From: Vibrio maerlii
GTDB taxonomy: Bacteria; Pseudomonadota; Gammaproteobacteria; Enterobacterales; Vibrionaceae
Reading direction: 5' to 3'
Assembly: GCF_003415655.1 (NCBI RefSeq)
Contig: NZ_QRHC01000001.1
Location: 1-64,000, forward strand
Length of the DNA: 64,000 nucleotides
Under the pieces are notes generated by a model, which saw only the letters and a program-made list of their open reading frames with translations, searched no databases and had not been told where the DNA came from. Shown in pieces: positions 16,630 through 25,982 of this stretch (position 1 is the stretch's first letter; each line of letters opens with the position of its first letter). Position numbers and translations under genes: made by a program.

Positions 16630-18399
16630 CTAGAGGTTTAAGCAATACGCAGAAGCGGCCAAAGGTTTCAACTTCAGGTCAATTACGCCCTGCCCACCTT
16701 CGACCATCATCGTGCTAGCATGGGCTAACCCTACCTCATCCTGAAGTGTATAACGGCCATCTTTTAACGGCAGTTGTTGCAATACATCTGCTGGGATCAG
16801 CAACCTAACTTTCTTACTTTCAGAGTCTGAGAAGTTGCTCACCCCAAGCACCAACTGTTGGTCACTGGTTCGAGCAAACAAATGGCACGACTCTCCTAGC
16901 TCTGCTTCATTAATTGGATAGAGGTCATAGTATTCACCGAGTAATGCTGGGTTAGATTGAGCAAAGGTTAATATGCGTCGATAGAAAGAACGCAGCTGTT
17001 TTTGCTGTTCAGGCAGACCTTCCCCATCAAACTTGCCGTTATTCATCCATTTTTGATGTTCTGGAACACCGATATAATCGAATATAGAAGTACGACTTGG
17101 TTGACCGAATCCAGCCTCTTCCTTACCTGCCTCACCCACTTCTTGGCCAAAGTAAATCATGGTTGGAGAACGACTCAGAAGTGCAGATACTAGCATTGCA
17201 GGACGGCCTTTCTCCATATCACCCGCGAACTCTGGAGCGGCTACACGTTGCTCATCGTGGTTATCCAAGAAGTGCAGCATATGTTGTTCGATGTCGAGCA
17301 TCTCAGACTGGAGTTCACCAATGGTCTTGGTAGAGGCTTTTCCTTGCATAACGGCTTTAAGACCATCATACAAATCTACTTTGTCGTACAGCGCGTCCAT
17401 TTTACCCAAGTGGATATAGTCACGATATAGATCGGGTTGATACACCTCAGCCATCAAAAATGCATCGGGGTTTACCTGTTTAATACTCGAGTTCATGAAG
17501 CTCCAAAACTCGACTGGCACCATCTCTGCCATATCGTAGCGGAAACCATCCACCCCTTTATCTATCCAGAACAACGCGATATCTCGGAACTTGATCCAAG
17601 AACTTGGCACATCATGTTGTTGCCAAAACTCAAAGTGCGCCTGATGATCTTCTTTCTCATACCCATTAGGTAATTCAGGGAAGTCTTTCGTGCCATCCGG
17701 TCGAACACCATAGTTTACTTTGACGGTTTCATACCAATCATCAAAATCAGGCTTCGCTAATCGAGAACCGTTTCCCGTCCATTTAGCTGGATATTCCTGG
17801 AATGGTGTTGCCATATCAGGGTGACCTTCCCCCCCCAAAGGCGAGAACTGGTCAGGAATACTTGGTAGCTCAAAACCTTGATTTGGGATGTAGTAGAAGT
17901 TGTTGTCGCGATGGTATTCGACATTCGTGTCATCATCAGCACCAAAATCGCGCACTCCCTCAGGGTTATTCAACCCTTCATAGCGGCGAGCCACATGGTT
18001 CGGTACGATATCGATAATGACCTTCATGCCATTATTATGAGTACGTTCGATCAGGACTTCAAACTCTTGCATTCGATTAGCAGGATCGTTCGCAAGGTCC
18101 GGATTCACCTGATAGTAATCTTTCACCGCATACGGAGAGCCTGCACGGCCTTTCACTACCGAAGGATGATCGCTACTGATACCAAACTCTCGGTAATCAC
18201 GAATCACTGCATGGTGTGGTACGCCGGTATACCAGATATGGCTAATGCCGAGTTTATGGATTTCAGATAGTGCTTTGTCAGTAAAGTGAGAGAACTTACC
18301 GCACCCGTTTTGCTCCATGGTACCCCATGGCGTATTTGTCGTATTGGTGTTGCCGAACAGACGGGTAAACACCTGATAAATATTAATCTTGTTTTTCAT
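16630..18399 (-). CDS. GH13 alpha-amylase-family glycosidase, cytoplasmic
   Basis: A 589-residue GH13 enzyme acting on alpha-glucans. The four GH13 regions are present: DIVPNH; GFRYDMAEM with the nucleophile Asp; FLMAEVYQPD with the acid/base Glu; and FLDNHDEQR. No signal peptide, so it likely acts on imported maltodextrins. The C-terminal beta domain (about 510-589) is present. It is 75 bases after the oligo-1,6-glucosidase gene and probably in its operon. Subfamily and exact product are not resolved; amylase, glucanotransferase or maltogenic activity are all possible. Confidence 0.85.
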   Translation of the reverse strand: MKNKINIYQVFTRLFGNTNTTNTPWGTMEQNGCGKFSHFTDKALSEIHKLGISHIWYTGVPHHAVIRDYREFGISSDHPSVVKGRAGSPYAVKDYYQVNPDLANDPANRMQEFEVLIERTHNNGMKVIIDIVPNHVARRYEGLNNPEGVRDFGADDDTNVEYHRDNNFYYIPNQGFELPSIPDQFSPLGGEGHPDMATPFQEYPAKWTGNGSRLAKPDFDDWYETVKVNYGVRPDGTKDFPELPNGYEKEDHQAHFEFWQQHDVPSSWIKFRDIALFWIDKGVDGFRYDMAEMVPVEFWSFMNSSIKQVNPDAFLMAEVYQPDLYRDYIHLGKMDALYDKVDLYDGLKAVMQGKASTKTIGELQSEMLDIEQHMLHFLDNHDEQRVAAPEFAGDMEKGRPAMLVSALLSRSPTMIYFGQEVGEAGKEEAGFGQPSRTSIFDYIGVPEHQKWMNNGKFDGEGLPEQQKQLRSFYRRILTFAQSNPALLGEYYDLYPINEAELGESCHLFARTSDQQLVLGVSNFSDSESKKVRLLIPADVLQQLPLKDGRYTLQDEVGLAHASTMMVEGGQGVIDLKLKPLAASAYCLNL

Positions 18400-18474
18400 C
18401 TTGAAAGCTCGATTTCGAGAATCAACAACGGGAGCCTAAGCTCCCCTTGTTCAGTAGGTTATTGACGATAAAAA

Positions 18475-20124
18475 CTACAACTTAATCGCAAATGACTCAT
18501 AAGGCTTAAGTGTCAAACTTGTACCTAGCGTTAGGTGTGGTTGATAGTTGTGAATAAGGTCTGTTACCTGCATTGCCTGATACGATTCAGGAACGTCGAC
18601 TGTAATTTGATCTTCACTGAAGTTATTAATCACCAAAATTCGTTCACCATCAAATTCACGTTGGTAAGCAAATATCTGCTCGTGATCCGCCCAAACCGGG
18701 GTGAAATCTCCATAGACAATCGCAGGGTTTGCCTTACGCAGAGCAATAAGTTGTCTGTAGTGATAGAAGATCGACGCTTTGTCATTCAACGCTGATTCAA
18801 CATTAATTTCTGGGTAGTTAGGGTTCACCTGAATCCAAGGAGTTCCTTGAGTGAAACCTGCGTGCTGTGACGCATCCCAATGCATTGGCGTACGTGCGTT
18901 ATCACGGCTGTTTTCATGAATCGCTTGCATCATATGTTGATGTGAGACACCGGACTCAGTCTTCACCTTATAGAAGTTTAACGTTTCGATGTCTTTGTAT
19001 TCTTCCAAAGTATCAAACGCGACGTTGGTCATGCCAATCTCTTCGCCTTGGTAAATGTACGGCGTGCCTTTCAAGAAGTGTAGCGAGGTTGCCAGCATCT
19101 TAGCCGACTCTACACGCAACTCTTTATCGTTACCGTATTTTGATACCACACGAGGAAGATCGTGGTTATTCCAGAATAACGAGTTCCAACCTTTATCTGC
19201 GAGCTCTACCTGCCACTTGGTCAATACATCTTTGAATGTTTTTAGTTCCAACTTAATCGGATTCCACTTCTCACCATCGCCCCAAGTAAGAGTGATATGT
19301 TCGAATTGGAATACCATTGAGAGCTCTTCACGCTCTGGAGCGCTGTAAAGCTTAGCAATATCCGGAGTGGCATCCCAAGTTTCACCAACTGTGAGTAGAT
19401 CTTTTCCACCAAAAGTGGCTTGGTTCATCTGCTTGAGTAGTGGGTGTAAACGATCACCATTCCCTGTGATGCCTTTGTCCACTTCTTTACCGATTAGGTC
19501 AATCACATCAAGGCGGAACCCACCGATACCCTTATCGATCCACCAGCTCATCATCTTGTGAACTTCTTGCTGAACCTTAGGGTTTTCCCAGTTTAAATCT
19601 GGCTGACGTTTCGAGAACAAATGGAAGAAATATTGCTGTGATGCTTCATCCCATTCCCACGCACTACCGCCAAAGATAGAATCCAGATCATTCGGAGCAC
19701 TGCCATCTTCATTCGCATCACGCCAGATGTAGAAATCACGGTATGGGCTATCTTTCGATTCTTTTGCCGATCTAAACCAAGGGTGCTCATCAGACGTGTG
19801 ATTCACCACTAAATCCATCACGATCTTGATGTCACGTTTGTTCGCTTCTGCAAACAGCATTTCCATATCTTCCATGCTACCGAATTCTTTTGCGATCGCT
19901 TGGTAGTCGGAGATGTCATAACCATTGTCATCCATTGGAGATTGATACACTGGCGACAACCAAATCACATTAACGCCTAGGTCAGCAATGTAATCTAGCT
20001 TGCTGATTATGCCCGGAAGATCACCAATACCATCGTTATTGGAATCACAGAAACTGCGTGGGTAAATTTGGTACACAACCGCATCGTGCCACCACTTTTG
20101 GTCATTGACGATTAAAGAGTCCAT
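18475..20124 (-). CDS. Oligo-1,6-glucosidase / alpha-glucosidase (GH13_31-like)
   Basis: A 549-residue cytoplasmic GH13 glucosidase: WWHDAVVYQIYPRSFCDSN start, region I DLVVNH, the QPDLNWENP motif typical of this subgroup, nucleophile Asp in GFRLDVIDLIGK, Glu in LLTVGETW and NNHDLPR. Val directly after the nucleophile Asp is associated with alpha-1,6 specificity (isomaltose, panose). Trehalose-6-phosphate hydrolase is related but no phosphate-site context is visible. It is the first gene of the unit, divergent from the LysR gene. Confidence 0.88.
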   Translation of the reverse strand: MDSLIVNDQKWWHDAVVYQIYPRSFCDSNNDGIGDLPGIISKLDYIADLGVNVIWLSPVYQSPMDDNGYDISDYQAIAKEFGSMEDMEMLFAEANKRDIKIVMDLVVNHTSDEHPWFRSAKESKDSPYRDFYIWRDANEDGSAPNDLDSIFGGSAWEWDEASQQYFFHLFSKRQPDLNWENPKVQQEVHKMMSWWIDKGIGGFRLDVIDLIGKEVDKGITGNGDRLHPLLKQMNQATFGGKDLLTVGETWDATPDIAKLYSAPEREELSMVFQFEHITLTWGDGEKWNPIKLELKTFKDVLTKWQVELADKGWNSLFWNNHDLPRVVSKYGNDKELRVESAKMLATSLHFLKGTPYIYQGEEIGMTNVAFDTLEEYKDIETLNFYKVKTESGVSHQHMMQAIHENSRDNARTPMHWDASQHAGFTQGTPWIQVNPNYPEINVESALNDKASIFYHYRQLIALRKANPAIVYGDFTPVWADHEQIFAYQREFDGERILVINNFSEDQITVDVPESYQAMQVTDLIHNYQPHLTLGTSLTLKPYESFAIKL

Positions 20125-20276
20125 CTTGAGCCTTACCTAACAATAAATATCTAAATTGACTCCATCATAAGTGCAATTTTGTGACAGAGAAAATTGAAAG
20201 TTTTTGCTGTGATATTGAAAATATTAATAACACGAAACGCATCACCTTTTGTATAAGCTCAATTGTAAAAACACAG

Positions 20277-21203
20277 ATGAACAGAAACTATCGATACTTC
20301 CTAATGGTTGCTCGCGTTGGCTCCATCAAACAAGCCTCAGAACGCCTACATGTCACCCAACCGACTCTTACTACTGCGATTAAAAAGCTAGAAGCTGAAA
20401 TCGGCGTCCCACTTCTCATCAGACGTTCAAAGGGGGTAGAACTCACAGACTATGGAAAGCTCTTCCTTGCGTATGTAGAAGAGCAGCAAGATAAGCACCT
20501 AGACATTTTGCACCGGCTACAAGATATGCAGCAGCGTGAAATGGGTAAATTGAAGCTAGGTGTTGGCGAGGCTTGGTGGGAGTTATTTGTCAAAGAAGCG
20601 ATACATGACTTCAATCATCAATACCCGAAAAGCTCTTTATATATCGAGTTCGGTAACAACCTATCCTTGATGCAGCATTTGATTCAGGGCGATATTGATC
20701 TATTTATCGGCCACGAAGTCATTGGATTACAAGAACGCTTCCCTGTCACTTTCAAGCCACTTTTTCAGGATATTGAAGCCTATTATGTGCGAGCTGACCA
20801 CCCACTGGTAAAAACCAAATCAAAGCACTTCGAATGGGACGAAGAGAGCTGCAGCTTCCCAGTTCTGGAGGTCACACCCACCCACTCTCGATATACTTCT
20901 TTACTCAATGATGCACTAAGTAGTTTCGATGGTAACCAAGGCCACCTTCACGGCAATAATAAGCGTGGCAATGGAATGACCTACGAAGTAGATTCACTAC
21001 TTGCGAGTATCGATATGTTGAAAATGTCGGACGCGATCATGCCCTATACCGGCAAAGTAGCTGGATGGCTTGAAAGTTTTGGATTGGTCGCATTACACCC
21101 CAAAGAAAACAAAGTCGGGAATGTGGGGGTTTATCACAAGAGAACCTTGGCCGAGGAAAAGGCGCTTCAGCTTGTACAATCAATTGAAAGCTTCAACTTC
21201 TAA
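20277..21203 (+). CDS. LysR-family transcriptional regulator of the maltodextrin cluster
   Basis: A 308-residue LTTR. The N-terminal winged helix-turn-helix reads RYFLMVARVGSIKQASERLHVTQPTLTTAIKKLE, followed by an inducer-binding domain (about 90-300). The start at 20277 (MNRNYRYFLM) is chosen because the extra 32 residues of the open frame upstream are not LysR-like. It is transcribed divergently from the glucosidase genes, a usual LTTR arrangement, and so probably controls them. Ligand unknown. Confidence 0.88.
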   Translation: MNRNYRYFLMVARVGSIKQASERLHVTQPTLTTAIKKLEAEIGVPLLIRRSKGVELTDYGKLFLAYVEEQQDKHLDILHRLQDMQQREMGKLKLGVGEAWWELFVKEAIHDFNHQYPKSSLYIEFGNNLSLMQHLIQGDIDLFIGHEVIGLQERFPVTFKPLFQDIEAYYVRADHPLVKTKSKHFEWDEESCSFPVLEVTPTHSRYTSLLNDALSSFDGNQGHLHGNNKRGNGMTYEVDSLLASIDMLKMSDAIMPYTGKVAGWLESFGLVALHPKENKVGNVGVYHKRTLAEEKALQLVQSIESFNF

Positions 21204-21215
21204 CGGGCAACTAAA

Positions 21216-21246
21216 TACCAGCAGAACACCTTATTCTGCTGGTATC
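21216..21246. terminator. Bidirectional terminator, LysR and TraF-like genes
   Basis: A perfect 12-base-pair stem ATACCAGCAGAA / TTCTGCTGGTAT with a 7-base loop lies between two convergent genes. U-runs are weak. Confidence 0.7.
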
Positions 21247-21250
21247 GAAA

Positions 21251-22378
21251 TTATATGGTGAAGACGAATTGCGCAGACGCACCATAGTGATTATCTTTGC
21301 CTAGCTGACCCGCTAAATCTAAACCAAAGATCCCAAATGGTGTGAATCCAAATCCGAAGCTAAGTAAGTCTTCTGCCGAATCCGTCATGCTGTACTGATA
21401 ACCAGCACGAACAGCGACCCAATCCCAGCCATTTAATTCAGCACCGATGCGCGTATACTGCGTCTTATAATTTAACTCTTTGAAGTAATCTCTTCGATTC
21501 AAATCCATATCTGCAGCAACGCTAAACCAGCCTTTATCATATTCAGCACCAATCGTATATTCGGGTCTCACTAAATATGTATAAGTATCTCCATAGCTGC
21601 GATTAGTTTTAAGCTCTTGATCAATCAAATTACGACCTGAAAACCCTAACGTTATTGATTCATCAATTTGATAAGCTAGGCCTATATCTAAGTTAAATGC
21701 CGACTTTTCACTATAATCATCATCAAAGTCAAAATCGTCATCATCAAAATCACTTACGGAGTTAGTATTATGCAAGGCGTAAATATTTTGGAACTTTGGA
21801 GAAACACCTAATAATAATTCATGCCCTCTAATCTCAATCGGTTTAGCTAAAGAAACACCGACATCGACTGTTCCACCCGCAAGTGCTGTCACGGTAGAAT
21901 TCAGTGGGTCACCTGGTGATGCTGTTAAGTCTTCGTCAGCGATTAATGTTCTGGCCAAAACAGATAACTCACCACCGACAAAGAAGTTAGCCGCTAAGTA
22001 TTTGTTAGGTATAGCAGCAACCATTCCAATATTGATATCACTGCTCAGAACGCCATTATCCAGATCTTTCAGCGCTTTTCGCCATTCATCTTCCAAGTTA
22101 GGGTTGCCGTCAACCAAGTCATCTAGATCTTGAAATCGGTCTATCTTATCAACGAGATCATCCCCATCATGAATACGTGCACCCACAACAGGAAGAATCA
22201 TTCCAAAGTTATCACTCTCACCGTATTTTGCGGCTAATGCTGGATTATGAAAACTCGCATTTAAATAACCAGAAGATGCAACGCCAACACCGCCCATAGC
22301 AATACTTCTTGTATCAGAAGAAGCCATTGCAATACTTGGAGCCAATGCAATCATTAACGCAAGCTTATTAATTCTCAA
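21251..22378 (-). CDS. TraF-like outer-membrane beta-barrel protein
   Basis: A 375-residue protein with a signal peptide (MRINKLALMIALAPSIAMA) and a long run of amphipathic beta strands ending in aromatic-hydrophobic QFVFTI, typical of an outer-membrane barrel. It begins SSDTRSIAMGGVGVASSGYLNASFHNPA, a hallmark of the protein family annotated 'conjugal transfer TraF' (TraF_2), also FadL-like. No conjugation genes are nearby, so that name says little about its function. An Asp-rich loop (SDFDDDDFDFDDDY, about residues 210-224) could bind Ca2+. Monocistronic. Confidence 0.75.
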   Translation of the reverse strand: MRINKLALMIALAPSIAMASSDTRSIAMGGVGVASSGYLNASFHNPALAAKYGESDNFGMILPVVGARIHDGDDLVDKIDRFQDLDDLVDGNPNLEDEWRKALKDLDNGVLSSDINIGMVAAIPNKYLAANFFVGGELSVLARTLIADEDLTASPGDPLNSTVTALAGGTVDVGVSLAKPIEIRGHELLLGVSPKFQNIYALHNTNSVSDFDDDDFDFDDDYSEKSAFNLDIGLAYQIDESITLGFSGRNLIDQELKTNRSYGDTYTYLVRPEYTIGAEYDKGWFSVAADMDLNRRDYFKELNYKTQYTRIGAELNGWDWVAVRAGYQYSMTDSAEDLLSFGFGFTPFGIFGLDLAGQLGKDNHYGASAQFVFTI

Positions 22379-22747
22379 AATTAATCCTTATATATTATTG
22401 ATTCTTAAATAACATCCTTTCATTCAAATATAAAACTAATATCACTTCAATAATATTTACAATAAGGAATGCTTATTAACTTAATAACGTGCACTTATTG
22501 GAAATATAAAAAGATGACAATCGCACCCACCAAGATATTCAGTGGTATTATTAAGTGCTATATATATTTAGATTCAACAAATACGTTAAGTATTTAAAAG
22601 CTTAGGGCATGATATTTCAATCACACTTTTCACGGACGTAATATTTCATCCAACCCTGCGGATAAGGACGCTGTGGACTGGGATACTCAGGAGGAGGATA
22701 CCTCCTGAATTATGGATAAAAACCAGAGAGTAGTTTAGATATCAAAC
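22379..22747. other. 369-bp AT-rich intergenic stretch with a possible gene remnant
   Basis: The first 240 bases are AT-rich with no clear element beyond the leader of the TraF-like gene. From about 22609 to 22710 the plus strand has a 31-residue open end with protein-like composition (YFNHTFHGRN...DWDTQEEDTS then stop), and it is rich in GGA. A hairpin TCAGGAGG / CCTCCTGA lies at 22687-22708. This may be the decayed 3' end of a lost gene. No start codon is available. Confidence 0.4.
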
Positions 22748-23749
22748 CTAAATACTTTCCCCCACCTCTATTTCAAAGCCGAGGTCGATGATTTTTTGCC
22801 ACTCTTTTTGGCCTTTGAGACGAGCAAGGATTTCACTTGCTGCGATTGAGCCAATTTGCTCACGAGGGGTGATTACGGTTGCCAATTTTGGTGTCATCGC
22901 AAGCGTGATATCGTGACCGTGGAAGCCGGCAATCGCCATCTCTTCTGGAACTTTGATGCCGCGACGCATACATTCGTAAAATGCACCGATTGCCAAGTCA
23001 TCGTTGGTACAAACAACACCTTTCGATTCAGGGTACCTATCCAACACCTCAACTAACAATTTAGCCCCCAACGTAAAGGAGGAAGCATCTTCTGTTTGAA
23101 CAGTGATGGGTTGCTTGTTTTCATCAAAAACGGCTTGCGAGTAACCGGCCATTTTCAAACGGGTACGTTCATCCATTCGCGCCGCTAGATAAGCAATATT
23201 TTCAATACCACGTTCTAGCATGGTTTGCGTCATTAGACGCGATGCTTCGAAGTTATCAAAACCCACCGATTGCTCTATATTCGGTGAGACTGAGTCCATA
23301 ATCTCAATCACAGGGATTGAAGCAGTTTCTAGCATCTTCCGAGCACGTTCGGTGTGAACATTCTCCGAAAGAATAATGGCATCGACATTGTAGGAAAGCA
23401 GTGAAGCGATACTCTGCTCTTCTTTCTCTTCGCTATAACCGTAGTGGGCTATCATAGTTTGATAGCCCGCCGGTGTAGTGACCGATTCTATACCGCGAAT
23501 CACTTCCGCAAACACTTGGTTGGTTAGCGAGGGAACCAGCACGCCAATGGCGTTGGATTTTGCGTTGGAAAGGATATCTGGAGCTCGATTGGGAATATAT
23601 CCGAGATCTTCCACCGCTTGATTAATCTTATCTTTGATCGCTTCCGAAACAGATGATGGATCGCGAAGGCAGCGGCTAACAGTCATCTTAGTGACACCGA
23701 CTCGGTCTGCGATGTCCTGTAATGTTGGTCTTTTTTTCTTATTTGACAT
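22748..23749 (-). CDS. gntR: Gluconate repressor GntR (LacI family)
   Basis: A 333-residue LacI-type repressor: helix-turn-helix TLQDIADRVGVTKMTVSRCLRDPSSV, hinge, and a periplasmic-binding-like effector domain. Overall similarity is to enterobacterial GntR, which releases DNA on binding gluconate. The ATG at 23749 places the HTH at the N-terminus as usual; an upstream in-frame ATG (23782) adds 11 unlikely residues. It lies downstream of gnd, and the predicted operators (29100-29135) sit at the head of the regulon. Confidence 0.92.
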   Translation of the reverse strand: MSNKKKRPTLQDIADRVGVTKMTVSRCLRDPSSVSEAIKDKINQAVEDLGYIPNRAPDILSNAKSNAIGVLVPSLTNQVFAEVIRGIESVTTPAGYQTMIAHYGYSEEKEEQSIASLLSYNVDAIILSENVHTERARKMLETASIPVIEIMDSVSPNIEQSVGFDNFEASRLMTQTMLERGIENIAYLAARMDERTRLKMAGYSQAVFDENKQPITVQTEDASSFTLGAKLLVEVLDRYPESKGVVCTNDDLAIGAFYECMRRGIKVPEEMAIAGFHGHDITLAMTPKLATVITPREQIGSIAASEILARLKGQKEWQKIIDLGFEIEVGESI

Positions 23750-23834
23750 TGTTCTTCTAAACCTAACTAACGGGTACTCCATTCGAGCAACTCCCTGATA
23801 TCTATTGTATTGATTATCACTCAGGGATAAATAG

Positions 23835-23863
23835 AAAAAGCGCCTATCTATTAGATAAGCGCT
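23835..23863 (-). terminator. Terminator after gnd
   Basis: Minus-strand stem AGCGCTTATCT / AGATAGGCGCT (one G-U pair), 3-base loop, then TTTTT. Confidence 0.85.
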
Positions 23864-23871
23864 CTAAACCA

Positions 23872-25380
23872 TCACAAAATAAGCTGTTTACGCTCAGCCT
23901 CACTCCATGTGATATGGAACTTGCTGCTTTCTGGCTCATCTAGTCGTGAATAAGTATGAGCACCAAAGTAGTCTCGTTGTGCTTGCAATAAGTTGGCTGG
24001 CAAAGTCTCACAACGCAATGCATCAAAATAACTCAGCGAAGAGCTGATGGCTGGCATTGGAATACCAGTCAATGCCGAATTCGCTACCGCTGCTCGCCAA
24101 CCAAATGAGCGGTTGTGTACCTCTTCAACAAAGCGATCCGCAAATAATAGGTTTTCTAAGTTTGCATCACTTTGATACGCGTTCGTAATGTCTTGCAGGA
24201 AAATAGCACGAATAATACATCCAGCACGCCAGATCTTCGCAATATGAGCAAAATCGAGATCCCATCCTTCTTTGATTGAAGTCGCATTCATCAAATCAAA
24301 ACCTTGTGCATATACCGATAGCTTTGCACAGTAAAGGGCATCATGAAGCTCTGCGATTGTCTCTTCTTTACTCAGGCCACACTGCGGCTGAACATGGGTT
24401 TTCAAAAGCTTAGAACCGTTAACGCGAATTGACTTCTGACCGCTTTGAGCACGTGCAAATACCGCTTGAGCAATCGTCGGTGCTGGTGCGCCTTCTTGCA
24501 GGCTGTTTACCGCTGTCCAGAGACCAGTGCCTTTTTGCCCTGCTTTATCAAGCACGATTTCTACAAATGGCTTTTGAGTGACAGGGTCTGGTGTTTGTAG
24601 AATGTCAGCACTGATTTCCATCAGGTAGCTGTTAAGTACACCCCGATTCCATTTCGCGAAGACTCCACCAATCTCTTGTGCTGACATATCAAGCACATCA
24701 TACATAAAGTGGTAAACCTCACAGATAAGCTGCATGTCGGCATATTCGATGCCGTTGTGCACCATCTTCACATAGTGACCAGCACCCGCTGGGCCAAGAT
24801 ACGCTGCACATGGTTCGCCTTTATCAAACTGGCCAACCGGCAAACCGTTCTCGTCCACTTTTGCAGAGATCGCTTCCCACATTGGCTGCACGTAGTTCCA
24901 CGCATCTTTATCACCACTAGCCATCAGAGCAGGGCCTGTACGCGCGCCAACCTCACCACCAGATACAGCCGTTGAGAAGAAACGCAACTTGCCGTGATAT
25001 TTCTGATCTCGTGCTTCGGTGTCAGTCCACAAGCTATTACCTGTATCAATGACAATGTCATCTGACTCTAATCCTGCTGCCAACAGATCATCGATGACAG
25101 CTTCAACAATGTTGCCTGCTGGTACTGATAGCGCAATCACGCGAGGCTTAACAAGCGAGTCGAGAACTTGCTTAAGATCTGCCGCCTTAACAAAGCCGCC
25201 TTTATTTGCTTGCTGAGCTAACTCTTTCGCTTCTGAATCTGCACGCTCACGGTGTGCTTCGCTAATATCAAAGCCGGTTACATTGAAGCCCTGGTCAAGC
25301 AGATTTAGTGCTAGGCTTTTGCCCATCACACCAAGGCCGATCATGGCGATGTTTGATTGTGAAAGATTTAAGGAGCTCAT
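23872..25380 (-). CDS. gnd: 6-phosphogluconate dehydrogenase, decarboxylating
   Basis: A 502-residue cytoplasmic enzyme that converts 6-phosphogluconate to ribulose 5-phosphate and CO2. NADP-binding motif IAMIGLGVMGKSLALNL, 6PGDH signature GPAGAGHYVKMVHNGIEYADMQ with the catalytic Lys and nearby Glu, and the substrate loop KAGQKGTGLW. Longer than the E. coli enzyme (468), as in the gluconate-linked branch. Its ATG overlaps the gntK stop as TAATG, so GntK product goes straight to it. Confidence 0.95.
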   Translation of the reverse strand: MSSLNLSQSNIAMIGLGVMGKSLALNLLDQGFNVTGFDISEAHRERADSEAKELAQQANKGGFVKAADLKQVLDSLVKPRVIALSVPAGNIVEAVIDDLLAAGLESDDIVIDTGNSLWTDTEARDQKYHGKLRFFSTAVSGGEVGARTGPALMASGDKDAWNYVQPMWEAISAKVDENGLPVGQFDKGEPCAAYLGPAGAGHYVKMVHNGIEYADMQLICEVYHFMYDVLDMSAQEIGGVFAKWNRGVLNSYLMEISADILQTPDPVTQKPFVEIVLDKAGQKGTGLWTAVNSLQEGAPAPTIAQAVFARAQSGQKSIRVNGSKLLKTHVQPQCGLSKEETIAELHDALYCAKLSVYAQGFDLMNATSIKEGWDLDFAHIAKIWRAGCIIRAIFLQDITNAYQSDANLENLLFADRFVEEVHNRSFGWRAAVANSALTGIPMPAISSSLSYFDALRCETLPANLLQAQRDYFGAHTYSRLDEPESSKFHITWSEAERKQLIL

Positions 25381-25886
25381 TAATTCAGCTCCTCAAGGCG
25401 CTTGATAGCGTTTAGTGAATCACAAATCACAGCTTGAACATCTTGTGAAATATCGATGATTAATGCTTCACCGTGCACTGGTTCAACTAAGGCTTCAAAC
25501 TGACTTTCAAGCATTGCACAGCCATTGAAGTAGTGATCTTCACGAACTTTCATGCGATTCCAAATCGTATCAAAGCTACCTTGTAAATAGACAATCACTA
25601 GTTCTTCGTTATTTTGGCGAAGAATGTCGCGGTATGCAGGCTTGAGTGCCGAACATGCAATCACCGCTGCTTCGTTCTCCGTATAAACCTTATTCAGGGT
25701 TTCTAACCAACCTTGACGGTCTTCATCATCAAGTGGAATACCCTTCGCCATCTTGTCCACATTTGCTTGTGGGTGGTAATCATCACCATCATGAAATGGT
25801 AGATTTAGAGCGTTAGCAATCTCGCTACCAATCAAGCTTTTACCGCAGCCTGAAACGCCCATGACTAAGATTTTTTTCGCTTTCAT
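25380..25886 (-). CDS. gntK: Gluconokinase
   Basis: A 168-residue P-loop kinase that makes 6-phosphogluconate from gluconate. Walker A GVSGCGKSLIG, the gluconate-site FHDGDDYHPQANVDKMAKG, and ACSALKPAYRDILR. The length matches the thermoresistant gluconokinase GntK. It is coupled to gnd and lies 96 bases after the TRAP permease gene, with a hairpin in between. Confidence 0.95.
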   Translation of the reverse strand: MKAKKILVMGVSGCGKSLIGSEIANALNLPFHDGDDYHPQANVDKMAKGIPLDDEDRQGWLETLNKVYTENEAAVIACSALKPAYRDILRQNNEELVIVYLQGSFDTIWNRMKVREDHYFNGCAMLESQFEALVEPVHGEALIIDISQDVQAVICDSLNAIKRLEELN

Positions 25887-25903
25887 TGGACAATACTATC
25901 CTT

Positions 25904-25927
25904 AGCCTCCAACTCTCACTGGAGGCT
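25904..25927 (-). promoter_or_regulatory. Intercistronic hairpin between TRAP permease and gntK
   Basis: Stem AGCCTCCA / TGGAGGCT with an 8-base loop and no T-run. It is probably an RNA-processing or stability element within the operon. Confidence 0.5.
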
Positions 25928-25982
25928 GTCTATATATTCGGGTCAATCTCGTTAGATATTTATTGATGTTTCAAGTGGTGGG

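Noticed and set aside
21251..22378. Part of a conjugation system, because of the TraF family name
   Set aside because: No other transfer, relaxase or pilus genes are in the window.
22609..22740. CsrB-like regulatory RNA
   Set aside because: Only about 130 bases, few true AGGA loops, and no terminator after it.
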